Assembly (NCBI GenBank): GCA_036387475.1
Contig: DASVTR010000020.1
Coordinates: 1-64,000, forward strand
Direction of reading: 5' to 3'
Length of the DNA stretch: 64,000 nt
Origin: DASVTR01 sp036387475
GTDB lineage: Bacteria; Acidobacteriota; Blastocatellia; Pyrinomonadales; Pyrinomonadaceae
Below, in pieces: positions 1 through 7,948 of this stretch. Positions within the stretch are counted from its first letter, which is position 1, and each line of letters opens with the position of its first letter. The notes below the pieces were generated by a model that saw only the letters and a list, made by a program, of their open reading frames with translations, did no database searches and was not told the origin of the DNA. The position numbers were made by a program, and so were the translations under genes.

Positions 1-1
1 C

Positions 2-166
2 GGAGCGATTCGCCACGGCATCACGCGCGCCTTGATGGAATTCAACGCAGACCTGCGCCCGACCCTGAAGCATGCCGGACTCGTGACCCGCGACCCCCGC
101 ATCAAGGAACGCAAGAAGTACGGACAGAAGGGCGCGCGTAAGCGCTTCCAGTTCTCGAAACGTTAG
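2..166 (+). CDS. rpsI: 30S ribosomal protein S9, C-terminal part (partial)
   Basis: The window opens inside a gene read in frame from base 2 to the TAG at 164-166. It gives the last 54 residues of ribosomal protein S9, a small-subunit protein whose C-terminal tail reaches the P-site tRNA. The family signature is clear: GAIRHGI, LMEFN, GLVTRDPR, ERKKYG and the invariant ending FSKR. The 5' part lies outside the window. It is followed after a repeat hairpin by rpsB, so it is probably the upstream gene of the rpsB-tsf-pyrH-frr string. Recognition is certain despite the truncation. Confidence 0.95.
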   Translation, partial: GAIRHGITRALMEFNADLRPTLKHAGLVTRDPRIKERKKYGQKGARKRFQFSKR

Positions 167-170
167 AAAA

Positions 171-248
171 GTACTGAGTGATGAGTACTGAGTGCTGAGT
201 CAAGACAAATGCTTTTACTCAGCACTCAGTACTCAGTACTCATCACTC
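171..248. repeat. Heptamer-arm hairpin repeat (GAGTNNT family), rpsI-rpsB gap
   Basis: Left arm is built of 7-bp units (GAGTGAT, GAGTACT, GAGTGCT). The right arm is the inverted complement (ACTCAGC, ACTCAGT, ACTCATC) across a loop of about 16 bases. The right arm ends in a T-run, so on the + strand it could also act as a terminator or attenuator after rpsI. Same family as the repeat at 3133-3209. Confidence 0.8.
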
Positions 249-261
249 TTTTTAGTCCATT

Positions 262-322
262 GTCGCAGCCTTGATTGGTTGCTGAACGCTCTGGAGGGGC
301 TCTGGTCCCGAATGGCTGCGGC
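262..322 (+). promoter_or_regulatory. Possible structured rpsB leader
   Basis: Between the repeat and the rpsB start, GTCGCAGCC (262-270) can pair with GGCTGCGGC (314-322), closing a G-rich loop just upstream of the ribosome-binding site. S2 operons in other bacteria are often autoregulated through leader RNA, so this could be such an element. That reading is inference; no known leader family was matched. Confidence 0.3.
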
Positions 323-359
323 GAGCACATAAACCAGTTCAATGTAAGGAGAATATCTT

Positions 360-1433
360 TTGGTTTCGGTTACGATGAAAGAACTTCTGGAGGCTGGCGT
401 ACACTTCGGCCACCAGGTCCGGCGCTGGAATCCGAAGATGAAGGAATACATTTTCGGCGAGCGCAACGGCATCTACATTATTGACTTGCAGAAGACGCAG
501 CGCATGTTCCGCGACGCCATCCAGTTTGTCACCAGCCTGGTCGGTGAAGATCGCGGCAAGACCGTGCTCTTTGTCGGAACAAAACGGCAGGCGCAGGATG
601 CCATCCGCGAAGAGGCTGTGCGCGCAGGCCAGTTCTACATCAACCAGCGCTGGCTCGGCGGCCTTTTGACAAACTTCCAAACGGTTCAGAAATCCATCAA
701 GCGCCTCAAAGACCTCGAAGCGATGCACGAGGATGGCCGCTACGAGAAGATGACGAAGAAGGAGCGCATCAAGCTTGACCGCGAGCGCGAGAGCCTGGAC
801 AAGAATCTCTCCGGCATCAAGAGCATGACGAGGTTGCCCGATGCAGTCTTCATCATTGATGTCAGGAAAGAAGAGATCGCGGTGGCGGAAGCCAATCGTC
901 TCGGCATCCCTGTAGTTGCAGTTGTTGACACTAACTGCTCGCCCGAAGGGATTGATTACATCATCCCCGGCAACGACGATGCCCTGCGTGCCGTTCGTCT
1001 TTTCGCTTCGCGGATTGCCGACGCCGTGCTCGAAGGACAGCAGATGCTCACCGAAGGCGGCGAGACACAGGAAGGCGCGGGCGGCGAAGAGGTTGCCGCA
1101 GAAGATGATGGCAGACCGCGCAGACGCACGACGAGCGCCAGTGGCGATAACACGAGCAGCGTCACGACGAGCCGCGACCCCGGACGCGAAGCCGAGAACG
1201 TCACAGACATGGGCGCTGGTGCGCAGGATGCGGAAACGCAGGTTTCCGTTCCCGGCAATCAGGGCTTTGGAAAGACCGGACAGCAGCCTGACAGCGTTGG
1301 CGACCATCCGCAGGCGGGCACTGGCGCGCCGGTGCGTGGTGCTGATGGTGGCGGCTCGGATGAAGGCAGCTTGCCGCGTCCCGATAACGCCCAGCAGGAA
1401 AAGGGCGCGGAGTCTGTCGGCGCGGCGAAGTAG
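360..1433 (+). CDS. rpsB: 30S ribosomal protein S2 with long acidic/glycine-rich C-terminal tail
   Basis: Small-subunit protein S2, needed for late 30S assembly and for bringing S1 to the ribosome. The S2 fold occupies roughly residues 1-235, with MKELLEAGVHFGHQ near the start, the RWLGGLLTN block, and DTNCSPEGIDYIIPGNDDA near its end. A TTG at 360 is preferred as start because AAGGAG lies about 8 bases upstream; ATG at 375 is the alternative. The total of 357 residues is about 115 longer than E. coli S2. The extra tail is low-complexity, rich in G, E, D, R, Q and T and has no domain I recognise. A Rho-independent-like hairpin follows, before tsf. Confidence 0.95.
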   Translation: MVSVTMKELLEAGVHFGHQVRRWNPKMKEYIFGERNGIYIIDLQKTQRMFRDAIQFVTSLVGEDRGKTVLFVGTKRQAQDAIREEAVRAGQFYINQRWLGGLLTNFQTVQKSIKRLKDLEAMHEDGRYEKMTKKERIKLDRERESLDKNLSGIKSMTRLPDAVFIIDVRKEEIAVAEANRLGIPVVAVVDTNCSPEGIDYIIPGNDDALRAVRLFASRIADAVLEGQQMLTEGGETQEGAGGEEVAAEDDGRPRRRTTSASGDNTSSVTTSRDPGREAENVTDMGAGAQDAETQVSVPGNQGFGKTGQQPDSVGDHPQAGTGAPVRGADGGGSDEGSLPRPDNAQQEKGAESVGAAK

Positions 1434-1468
1434 AACAAGAGCAAAACAAGATTTCACTTTTCGGCGAA

Positions 1469-1516
1469 GCGCAGCCTTCTGACGCGGGACACACCGCCGG
1501 GGCTGCGCGTTTTTTT
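1469..1516 (+). terminator. Rho-independent terminator-like hairpin after rpsB
   Basis: GCGCAGCC (1469-1476) pairs with GGCTGCGC (1501-1508) and is followed at once by GTTTTTTT. The loop is long (24 bases). It probably reduces read-through from rpsB into tsf. Confidence 0.7.
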
Positions 1517-1520
1517 AAAG

Positions 1521-1612
1521 CAGGAGTCAGAAGCCAGAAGTCAGTAGTCAGTAGAAAAGAAAAACGGTTTCAGCCGATTATTCTGAATTCTGGCTCCTGA
1601 CTCCTGACTTCC
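1521..1612. repeat. Heptamer-arm hairpin repeat (GGAGTCA family), rpsB-tsf gap
   Basis: Left arm units GGAGTCA, GAAGCCA, GAAGTCA, GTAGTCA; right arm TGGCTCC, TGACTCC, TGACTTCC. The spacer has the core CGGTTTCAGCC shared by the copies at 11893, 20430 (reverse), 34107 (variant) and 55941. This spacer conservation marks them as one element family rather than chance repeats. Confidence 0.85.
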
Positions 1613-1628
1613 TATTTAAGGAGCAGTT

Positions 1629-2300
1629 ATGGCAGAGATTACGGCGGCGGCGGTAAAGGCGCTGCGGGAGAAGACCGGCGCGGGCATGATGGAGTGCAAA
1701 AAGGCGCTGGCTGAAGCTGAGGGGAACGAAGAAAAGGCTGTTGAAGTGCTGCGCAAACGCGGGTTGGCAGCCGCAGGCAAGGCGGCCAGCCGCATCGCCG
1801 CAGAGGGTGCAGTCGGCTCTTACATTCACATGGGCGGCAAAGTCGGCGTGCTCGTAGAGGTCAACTGCGAGACGGATTTCGTCGCGCGCGGCGAAGAGTT
1901 TCAACAGTTGGTCAAAGATGTCGCCATGCACGTTGCGGCAGCAGAGCCGCGCTACGCCACGCGTGAAGAGATTCCGGCTGACGTTATCAGTAAGGAGCGC
2001 GAGATTGCGCTGGCGCAGGCGAAGAACGATCCGAAGAATGCCAACAAGCCAGAGCAAGTGTTCGAGAAAATTGTCGAAGGCCGCTTGAATAAGTTTTACG
2101 AAGAGGCGGTGTTGACAGACCAGCCGTTTGTCAAAGACCCGTCCAAGACCATCGGCGAGTTAGTCACAGAGAAGATCGCCAAGACCGGCGAGAAGATTAC
2201 GATTCGCCGCTTCACGCGCTACAAAATGGGCGAAGGTCTCGCCCGGCGCGATGATGATTTCGGAGGCGAAGTGGCCGCGCTCGCAGGCGGAAACCAATAA
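1629..2300 (+). CDS. tsf: Elongation factor Ts
   Basis: Guanine-nucleotide exchange factor that regenerates EF-Tu-GTP during translation. The N-terminal UBA-like helical module is visible at residues 1-50, with TGAGMMECKKAL. The core EF-Tu contact region follows, with the conserved ETDFVAR at about residue 79. At 223 residues it is the shorter form common outside gammaproteobacteria (E. coli has 283). The ATG at 1629 has TAAGGAG a few bases upstream. It sits between rpsB and pyrH in the standard order and is separated from both neighbours by repeat hairpins. Confidence 0.96.
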   Translation: MAEITAAAVKALREKTGAGMMECKKALAEAEGNEEKAVEVLRKRGLAAAGKAASRIAAEGAVGSYIHMGGKVGVLVEVNCETDFVARGEEFQQLVKDVAMHVAAAEPRYATREEIPADVISKEREIALAQAKNDPKNANKPEQVFEKIVEGRLNKFYEEAVLTDQPFVKDPSKTIGELVTEKIAKTGEKITIRRFTRYKMGEGLARRDDDFGGEVAALAGGNQ

Positions 2301-2303
2301 CAG

Positions 2304-2372
2304 AATTTCAAGTTTAAGGTTTCAGGTCTAAGGTTCAAGCTAACTTGAAACCTTGGGCCTGAAACTTGAAAC
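2304..2372. repeat. Heptamer-arm hairpin repeat (TTTCAAG/TTTAAGG family), tsf-pyrH gap
   Basis: Units TTTCAAG, TTTAAGG, TTTCAGG and TCTAAGG pair with the inverted arm ending near 2372. The right arm contains an in-frame TTG (2366) that could be mistaken for the pyrH start. Confidence 0.75.
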
Positions 2373-2380
2373 CCGAAGAA

Positions 2381-3133
2381 ATGGCAGCAGAAGTACAACT
2401 CAGCAATGCCGACCAACCGGCCTTTCACCGTATTCTCCTGAAGATTTCCGGCGAGGCGCTGATGGGCGAGCAGAACTACGGCATTGATGTCAATGTCGCG
2501 CGCACGGTCGCCGAAGAGATTAAGGCTGTGCGCGAGAGGGGTGTCGAAGTCGCTGTGGTTGTCGGCGGCGGCAACATTTTTCGCGGCGTTTCTAAAAGCG
2601 CGGGCAACATGAATCGTTCCAGCGCCGACTACATAGGGATGCTGGCGACAATCATGAACGCCGTTGTGCTGCAAGACGCGCTGGAAAAAACAAACGTCTA
2701 CACGCGCGTCATGTCGGCCATAGAGATTCCGCAACTGGCCGAGCCGTTCATCCGCCGTCGCGCTATTCGCCACCTTGAAAAGGGGCGCGTCGTCATCTTC
2801 GCGGCGGGCACGGGCAATCCCTATTTCACGACCGATTCGGCAGCCGCCCTGCGCGCTCTTGAAATCAAGGCCGAAGTGATTCTCAAGGCGACGAAGGTTG
2901 ACGGCATCTACACGGCTGACCCGGTCAAAGTCGAATCGGCAACGCGCTACGATTGCATCACGTATCAGGAAGTTCTGGAACAGCAGTTGAAAGTGATGGA
3001 TGCTTCGGCCATCTCGCTCTGTATGGACAACAACCTGCCCATCATCGTCTTTAACATGCGCACTTCCGGCAACATCATGCGCGTCGTGATGGGCGAAGAA
3101 GGTGTAGGCACACGCGTCTGCGTGGAAAAATAG
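2381..3133 (+). CDS. pyrH: UMP kinase
   Basis: Hexameric bacterial UMP kinase that phosphorylates UMP to UDP with ATP, a control point of pyrimidine nucleotide synthesis. It belongs to the amino acid kinase fold. Visible signatures are LLKISGEALMG near the N-terminus, the nucleotide-binding VVVGGGNIFRG, and FAAGTGNPYFTTDSAA in the middle. The 250 residues are a normal length. ATG at 2381 is chosen: the longer reading from TTG 2366 begins inside the upstream repeat hairpin. No strong Shine-Dalgarno is visible for either. It is followed by frr, as in many bacteria. Confidence 0.95.
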   Translation: MAAEVQLSNADQPAFHRILLKISGEALMGEQNYGIDVNVARTVAEEIKAVRERGVEVAVVVGGGNIFRGVSKSAGNMNRSSADYIGMLATIMNAVVLQDALEKTNVYTRVMSAIEIPQLAEPFIRRRAIRHLEKGRVVIFAAGTGNPYFTTDSAAALRALEIKAEVILKATKVDGIYTADPVKVESATRYDCITYQEVLEQQLKVMDASAISLCMDNNLPIIVFNMRTSGNIMRVVMGEEGVGTRVCVEK

Positions 3134-3209
3134 TGATGAGTGATGAGTCATAAGTGATGAGTAGGAAACAGCTTGTCACTCATCGCTCATGACTCATCAC
3201 TCATCACTG
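3133..3209. repeat. Heptamer-arm hairpin repeat (GATGAGT family), pyrH-frr gap
   Basis: Arms of GTGATGA, GTGATGA, GTCATAA against the inverted TCATCGC, TCATGAC, TCATCAC units. It starts at the last base of the pyrH stop codon. Same family as the copy at 171-248. Confidence 0.8.
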
Positions 3210-3231
3210 AAATTTTTCGGAGAAAAATTTT

Positions 3232-3792
3232 ATGAGTGAGAAAGATGTCATTAAAGAGGCCCGCCCGCGAATGGAGGCGGCGATAGATGATGTGCGGCGC
3301 AAATTGGCGACGGTGAGAACTGGACGCGCCGCCGTCAGCCTGCTCGATTCCGTGATGGTCGAATACTACGGCACGCCGACGCCGCTCAATCAAATGGCCT
3401 CCGTACACGTCCCAGAACCGCAGATGCTGACCGTCCAGCCTTGGGATCAAACGCAGTTGGGCGCGATTGAGAAAGCCATCCGCGCAGCCGACCTCGGCCT
3501 CAATCCTTCAAACGACGGCAAGCTCGTGCGTATTCCGATTCCGCCGCTGACCGAAGAACGTCGTAAGCAACTCGCCAAGCAGGTACACGAAATCGCCGAA
3601 GACCATCGCACGGCGGTACGCAACATTCGCCGCGACGCCAACGACCGCTTGAAGAAGATGCTCAAGGAAAAAGCTATCTCCGAAGACGCAGAGCGCGACG
3701 GGCTGGACGAAGTGCAGAAGATGACCAACACCTACATCGGCAAGATAGACGAACTCGCCAAGACCAAAGAGCAAGAGATTCTCAGCGTTTAA
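3232..3792 (+). CDS. frr: Ribosome recycling factor
   Basis: Splits the post-termination ribosome together with EF-G. At 186 residues it matches the family length. Visible signatures are the N-terminal helix, the VRTGRAAVSLLDSVMVEYYG region, and the C-terminal helices with VRNIRRDANDRLKKM and the ending KEQEILSV. ATG at 3232 has CGGAGA about 8 bases upstream. It is the last gene of the + strand block; a repeat hairpin separates it from a convergent gene. Confidence 0.96.
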   Translation: MSEKDVIKEARPRMEAAIDDVRRKLATVRTGRAAVSLLDSVMVEYYGTPTPLNQMASVHVPEPQMLTVQPWDQTQLGAIEKAIRAADLGLNPSNDGKLVRIPIPPLTEERRKQLAKQVHEIAEDHRTAVRNIRRDANDRLKKMLKEKAISEDAERDGLDEVQKMTNTYIGKIDELAKTKEQEILSV

Positions 3793-3794
3793 AT

Positions 3795-3906
3795 AAGGCA
3801 AAAGTAAAAAGGTAAAAGTACAAGACACAAGAAAAGGCGGATGTCACTATTTGTGAAAGTGGCATCCGCCTTACCTTTTGTCCTTTACCTTTTTACTTTC
3901 GCCTTT
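3795..3906. repeat. Compound hairpin between convergent genes (GGTAAAA family with inner stem)
   Basis: Outer arms carry AAAGTAAAAAGGTAAAAGT-type units and their complement. Inside them is a second, GC-richer stem: AAGGCGGATG(T)CACT pairs with AGTG(G)CATCCGCCTT across a short loop. The structure ends at the stop codon of the gene on the - strand and may serve as a bidirectional terminator. Confidence 0.7.
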
Positions 3907-4696
3907 ACTGCGTTGGGATAGCAAACACGTCGTCGTCAATCGGCTGATTAACTTTAGCTTCCTTGACTTTGTATTCAACGAAGAATGTGCCGCGCGGTGT
4001 GTCGAGCGCCTCCGTGTAGTTGTAGGGAACGAGCACGCCGTCAACGAGCGTCAATTTCTTCCGATCCGTGCCAAACGTCAACCCGTCAAAAGAGAAGCTA
4101 AAGTTAACGACGCGGCCCGTAGCCGTTTCAAGATAAAAGTCCGTCGCGTTGCCTTCCGAATCCGTGATGCGAAATGCGCGCTGCTTCTTTTTGTCTGGCA
4201 GCGCCGTGACGGTGTAGCCCGGCTGGTCGAACTTCGACAACATATACATGCCGAACTTATTAACGGGCGGAGGAGAGAAGCCGGGCATGTTGCTGTAAGC
4301 GTTCTGGCCGTCGTAGATCAGGCGGATGAGAGGCGGTGCTGGTGGATCGGCGCGTATCTCTCTGCGCGAGCGCGCGCCCGACGTGACGACGTAAAACTTG
4401 CCGGGCAGCGCAAACGAAGAATTTGGCCCATACAAATCGAGCGAACCGCTGATGACGAGGCTCTTCATGTGGCGAAAGCTTTCGCCACCCTCGGCAGCGA
4501 AAGCAGCCCGCGCTAAATCCATAGGCGCGGTGGTCGGAGTAATCTTGACGGCTGCTGCGCCTGGGCCAACCGTAGTTTTGACTGCGACGGATACCTCAGC
4601 GCCAGTTGCTTTTTCCTTGTCCTGTGCGGCGGCGCTTAAAGATGAGGTGAAGAATAACAAGAGCAATGCACAAGCGCTGACGATTCTCAATTTCAT
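3905..4696 (-). CDS. Secreted LolA-like protein of unknown function
   Basis: Encodes about 263 residues with a clear signal peptide (MKLRIVSACALLLLFFTSS). The mature part resembles the outer-membrane lipoprotein carrier type of fold: strands such as SLVISGSLDLYGPNSSF and RAFRITDSEGNATDFYLE, and a stretch comparing a fitted response before and after a treatment variable. This assignment is by general feel and is not certain. The ATG at 4696 is chosen because AAGGGA lies 9 bases upstream; a longer reading frame would overlap the preceding receptor gene further. The start lies inside the 3' end of the TonB receptor gene, so the two are probably translationally coupled. Location is likely periplasm or outer membrane. 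Confidence 0.7.
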   Translation of the reverse strand: MKLRIVSACALLLLFFTSSLSAAAQDKEKATGAEVSVAVKTTVGPGAAAVKITPTTAPMDLARAAFAAEGGESFRHMKSLVISGSLDLYGPNSSFALPGKFYVVTSGARSRREIRADPPAPPLIRLIYDGQNAYSNMPGFSPPPVNKFGMYMLSKFDQPGYTVTALPDKKKQRAFRITDSEGNATDFYLETATGRVVNFSFSFDGLTFGTDRKKLTLVDGVLVPYNYTEALDTPRGTFFVEYKVKEAKVNQPIDDDVFAIPTQ

Positions 4697-4736
4697 CGAA
4701 ACGATTCCCTTCATTGAAGACGCGATTGCCCGCTCA

Positions 4737-7700
4737 TTAAAAGTTAAAGCGAATTTGCGCGATGATGCGACGATTGCCCGCCGCCTGGCTGCCGCCAAAA
4801 CCACCGCCGCCGCCGGGGCCGAAACCACCAAAACCTCCGTTGGTCGAGATTGATTGGCCGAAGAGATCGGAACTCAAGTTTCCGACAGGCGTTCCCTGAT
4901 TATTACGATTGAAGATATTCTGAAACTGTACGGAGAACGTCAAGTTGTAGGGCTTCTCGGTCGCGCCGCCGCCCAATCCTCCGAAACCACCTGGGCCACC
5001 GGGGCCTCCGCCTCCGCGCGGCCCACCACCTCCACCGCCTCCGCCGGGAATGCCGGGGACTCCACCGCCGCCACGTCTCCCGCCGCCACGCGCGCCGGGC
5101 GCGCCACCCTGCGCTGAAGAGTTTCCTCCTGCTGCTGCGGCACGGCTGCTCTCAGGGGCTTTGCCGAAGCCCCACGTCCGGCTGACGCGCAAATTAACAG
5201 TAAAGAAGGACGGGCCTTCGCCGTAGTTGCGCGGTATGAGCGCCTCGCCGGGCAGCGGAGTCAGGTTGAAGTTGCCAAAGGGCGTGCAGCGTATGTTCGG
5301 GCTATTGCAATCCGCGCCCTGCGGAGCAAACGAGGGTCTTTCGGTAAATACCTTATCGCCGTTCGTATCGCGCCCCGTGGTGATATTGAACGGACGACCC
5401 GAAGTGGCGATGATGAACGGACTGAGGCTCAGCTTGCCCCAAGGCAGATTGACGTTACCGGCGAAGGTGAAGCGATGGCGCGCGTCAAACGTCGCGCGCC
5501 CGAACTCACCCGTTAAATCGTATGAGTTGGCCGGAAGCAGATTGCTAGCGCCCTGTCCGTCCGTGTCGTTTTCCGCTTTAGCCAGCACGTAGCTGGTAAA
5601 GAAGGAGATGTTGCGGCTCAGGCGGTTGTTGAAGCCGATGAACAATTGGCGCATATTGAAATTGCCGCTCGATTCAAACTGGTAAATCTCGCCGACGTTT
5701 CCAAAGGGGCGCACGCCCGTGTTCGGGTCAGTAGTGAAAGTTCCCGGCAGTGGAGCGTTGATGTCGCGTGCGCGTACGACGTGCCGCACGCGATAGCTAA
5801 AGAGGCCGACGAACATCGTCGTCCGCATCGGCAACTGGCGCTCCATCTGTAACCCTGCGGTATAGACGGTCGGAGATTGAAGGTCGTCGGACACACGCCA
5901 CGTAATCTGCGGCAAGGCAGCTAGCTGGCTTGTCGAAGGGATGCCGGGGAACGGAATCGTGTCCAACAACGCCGGGCTGGTGACGATGAACTGTTGCTGG
6001 TTTATGCCGTTGAAGCGGCTGGATTGCAGCGTCGAATTTTCGTTAAAGCGATTATAGAAGATGCCGAAGCCGCCGCGAATCACTGTCTTGGGCGGGCGGC
6101 CCGTAGCGCCGCCGCTGCCCGGTGACCATGCGAAAGCAAGACGCGGCGCGAAATTGAAACGACTGCTAATGTTGGTCTGGCCCTCATAGCGTAGGCCCAT
6201 GCTCAAGGTGAAATTCGGACGGACGCGCCAGTCGTCCTGAACGAAGAGGCCGTAGTCCACCTGTGAGACGCCCGCCTCCGGGTTGCCCGTAGCGATACTA
6301 AACTGCGTTGGCCCACCGCCGAGCGCGCGTATCTGCGCAGGGCTGAGTCCCTGTTGCTGAAAGAGCAAGGTGCGGCGATAGCGCTCGATGCTGGAAAGAA
6401 AAACGGCGTCGCCGGGAAGGGGCTGGTTGTTAGCATCCAGCGCGGGGCCGAAGCCGCCCGCGAACGTGAAAGTGCCGCCGAAGTTATTTGGCGAGACATC
6501 CGTGATGCGCAGTGCGCGAAGGCGTCCGCCAGCCTTCAAAGAATGATGCGCGCCCCAGACCCAGGATGTATAGTTCTGCAACTCGTAGCGGTCGTCCGAG
6601 TTGAAGGCGAGGCCCACCTGCGAGCCGCCGCCCGTAAAGGCTTCGAGCACGTTAATGGTCGGAATCGTGTTGTTGCCGTTGCGCTCCGAGCGATTGCGAG
6701 TGTACTGAAAGCGCGTCTCGTTGATAACAGTCGGCGTCAGCACAGCCGTCTCCGTCAGTTGAAAAGTCTGCTGCGTGTTAGACGAATCGAAAGCGCGCTC
6801 AAGCAGCGAGAAGCCCCCGATGCCGCCGTTCTCTGTGTCCGTGTGCGTATAAGTGTAGCGCGCGACGAGCGTGTTCTTCTCGTTTAATTGATAATCGAAG
6901 CGCGGGCTAAAAGTGGTGGTGCGGCGCGGCACGAGCACGCCCTGTCCGATTGAGACGACGTTGAGCGACGGGTCAAGCACGGTCGCCAGAATCAACTCGT
7001 TATCGTCGGCCTCGCGTCGCTCGAAATCCACAAAGAAGGAAGCCTTCTTTGAGACGATTGGCCCACTCAGATTACCGCCGTACTGGCGAAACTGAAACGG
7101 CGCGCGGTTGGTTGAAAACGGATTGCGCGAGTTTAAGCTCTCGTCGTTAAAGTTGAAAAAGCCGCTGCCGCGGAGTTTATCCGTGCCGGGTTTTGTGAAA
7201 ACATCTATGCGCCCGCCCGCAGGTTGATCGTTTTCGGCGGCGAATGGATTCTGGTTGATGCGTACCTCGCGGATTGATTCTTTCGGCGGCATGCGCCCGT
7301 TTGTAAAGCCGTCAATATAAATCTGTCCGCCGTTTGGCCCAGCCGATGGGCCAGCCAGCGCTTGCAGGGCTGCGGCCAATTCGTCAGGGTCGTCCGGCAG
7401 CGCATCCAAATCTTTACCTCGCAACACGACCTGGTCGGCATTGTTCTCAGGCTCGGTGCTGACGGGCGCTTCGCCCGCGACCGTCACCTTCTGCTCCTCA
7501 ATCGTCACGCCCAGCTTAACGTCCAACTGCTCGCGGCGTCCGGCCACAACATCAACTTCCGCGTTCTCGTAAACGGCAAAGCCTGTGGCCTCCACGCTCA
7601 ACGTGTAGCGCCCCGGCGCAAGGCCCGTGATTGTGTAAACTCCTTCGTCGTTTGTCGTCGCAGTCTTCTGCGCGCCGCTCTGGTCTGCGATGGTGACGGT

Positions 7701-7853
7701 TGCGCCGATGATGACGCCGCCAAGCTCGTCTGTCACCAGCCCGCGCAGTGTGCCAACGGTTTGCTGCGCGAACACGATGGAGAGCGAGCAATTGAGAGCC
7801 AGCAGAAGCACGAGGCCAAGGCCACGCTTAATCGTTACGGTAAATAAATTCAT
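4737..7853 (-). CDS. TonB-dependent receptor, Oar-like, with carboxypeptidase-regulatory-like N-terminus
   Basis: An outer membrane beta-barrel receptor of 1038 residues. After a signal peptide (to about residue 29) comes a carboxypeptidase-regulatory-like Ig fold (GTLRGLVTDELGG to about residue 110). A plug-like region and a long barrel with alternating aromatic strands follow, ending in FNF as outer membrane proteins do. Such receptors in Acidobacteria and Myxococcus take up large polymers or peptides; the substrate cannot be read here. Near residues 905-970 there is a striking Gly/Arg/Pro-rich insertion, probably an extracellular loop, and another Gly-rich stretch lies close to the C-terminus. 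It is followed by the LolA-like gene and preceded by a DUF5666 protein on the same strand. Confidence 0.88.
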   Translation of the reverse strand: MNLFTVTIKRGLGLVLLLALNCSLSIVFAQQTVGTLRGLVTDELGGVIIGATVTIADQSGAQKTATTNDEGVYTITGLAPGRYTLSVEATGFAVYENAEVDVVAGRREQLDVKLGVTIEEQKVTVAGEAPVSTEPENNADQVVLRGKDLDALPDDPDELAAALQALAGPSAGPNGGQIYIDGFTNGRMPPKESIREVRINQNPFAAENDQPAGGRIDVFTKPGTDKLRGSGFFNFNDESLNSRNPFSTNRAPFQFRQYGGNLSGPIVSKKASFFVDFERREADDNELILATVLDPSLNVVSIGQGVLVPRRTTTFSPRFDYQLNEKNTLVARYTYTHTDTENGGIGGFSLLERAFDSSNTQQTFQLTETAVLTPTVINETRFQYTRNRSERNGNNTIPTINVLEAFTGGGSQVGLAFNSDDRYELQNYTSWVWGAHHSLKAGGRLRALRITDVSPNNFGGTFTFAGGFGPALDANNQPLPGDAVFLSSIERYRRTLLFQQQGLSPAQIRALGGGPTQFSIATGNPEAGVSQVDYGLFVQDDWRVRPNFTLSMGLRYEGQTNISSRFNFAPRLAFAWSPGSGGATGRPPKTVIRGGFGIFYNRFNENSTLQSSRFNGINQQQFIVTSPALLDTIPFPGIPSTSQLAALPQITWRVSDDLQSPTVYTAGLQMERQLPMRTTMFVGLFSYRVRHVVRARDINAPLPGTFTTDPNTGVRPFGNVGEIYQFESSGNFNMRQLFIGFNNRLSRNISFFTSYVLAKAENDTDGQGASNLLPANSYDLTGEFGRATFDARHRFTFAGNVNLPWGKLSLSPFIIATSGRPFNITTGRDTNGDKVFTERPSFAPQGADCNSPNIRCTPFGNFNLTPLPGEALIPRNYGEGPSFFTVNLRVSRTWGFGKAPESSRAAAAGGNSSAQGGAPGARGGGRRGGGGVPGIPGGGGGGGGPRGGGGPGGPGGFGGLGGGATEKPYNLTFSVQFQNIFNRNNQGTPVGNLSSDLFGQSISTNGGFGGFGPGGGGGFGGSQAAGNRRIIAQIRFNF

Positions 7854-7948
7854 GGCTTGTTATCTCAAAAGAGAATGGACGCTTCCGTCCGTGTAATTCC
7901 GAGCGGAAGTCTCAGAATTTGAAAGTCCAAAAAGTGTCTTGCAGCTAA

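Noticed and set aside
171..248. Short direct repeats that could suggest a CRISPR array
   Set aside because: Units are 7 bp with no spacers, arranged in inverted arms; no cas genes in the window.
339..1457. Open frame of 372 codons opposite rpsB
   Set aside because: Mirror of a certain ribosomal protein gene, no recognisable protein features.
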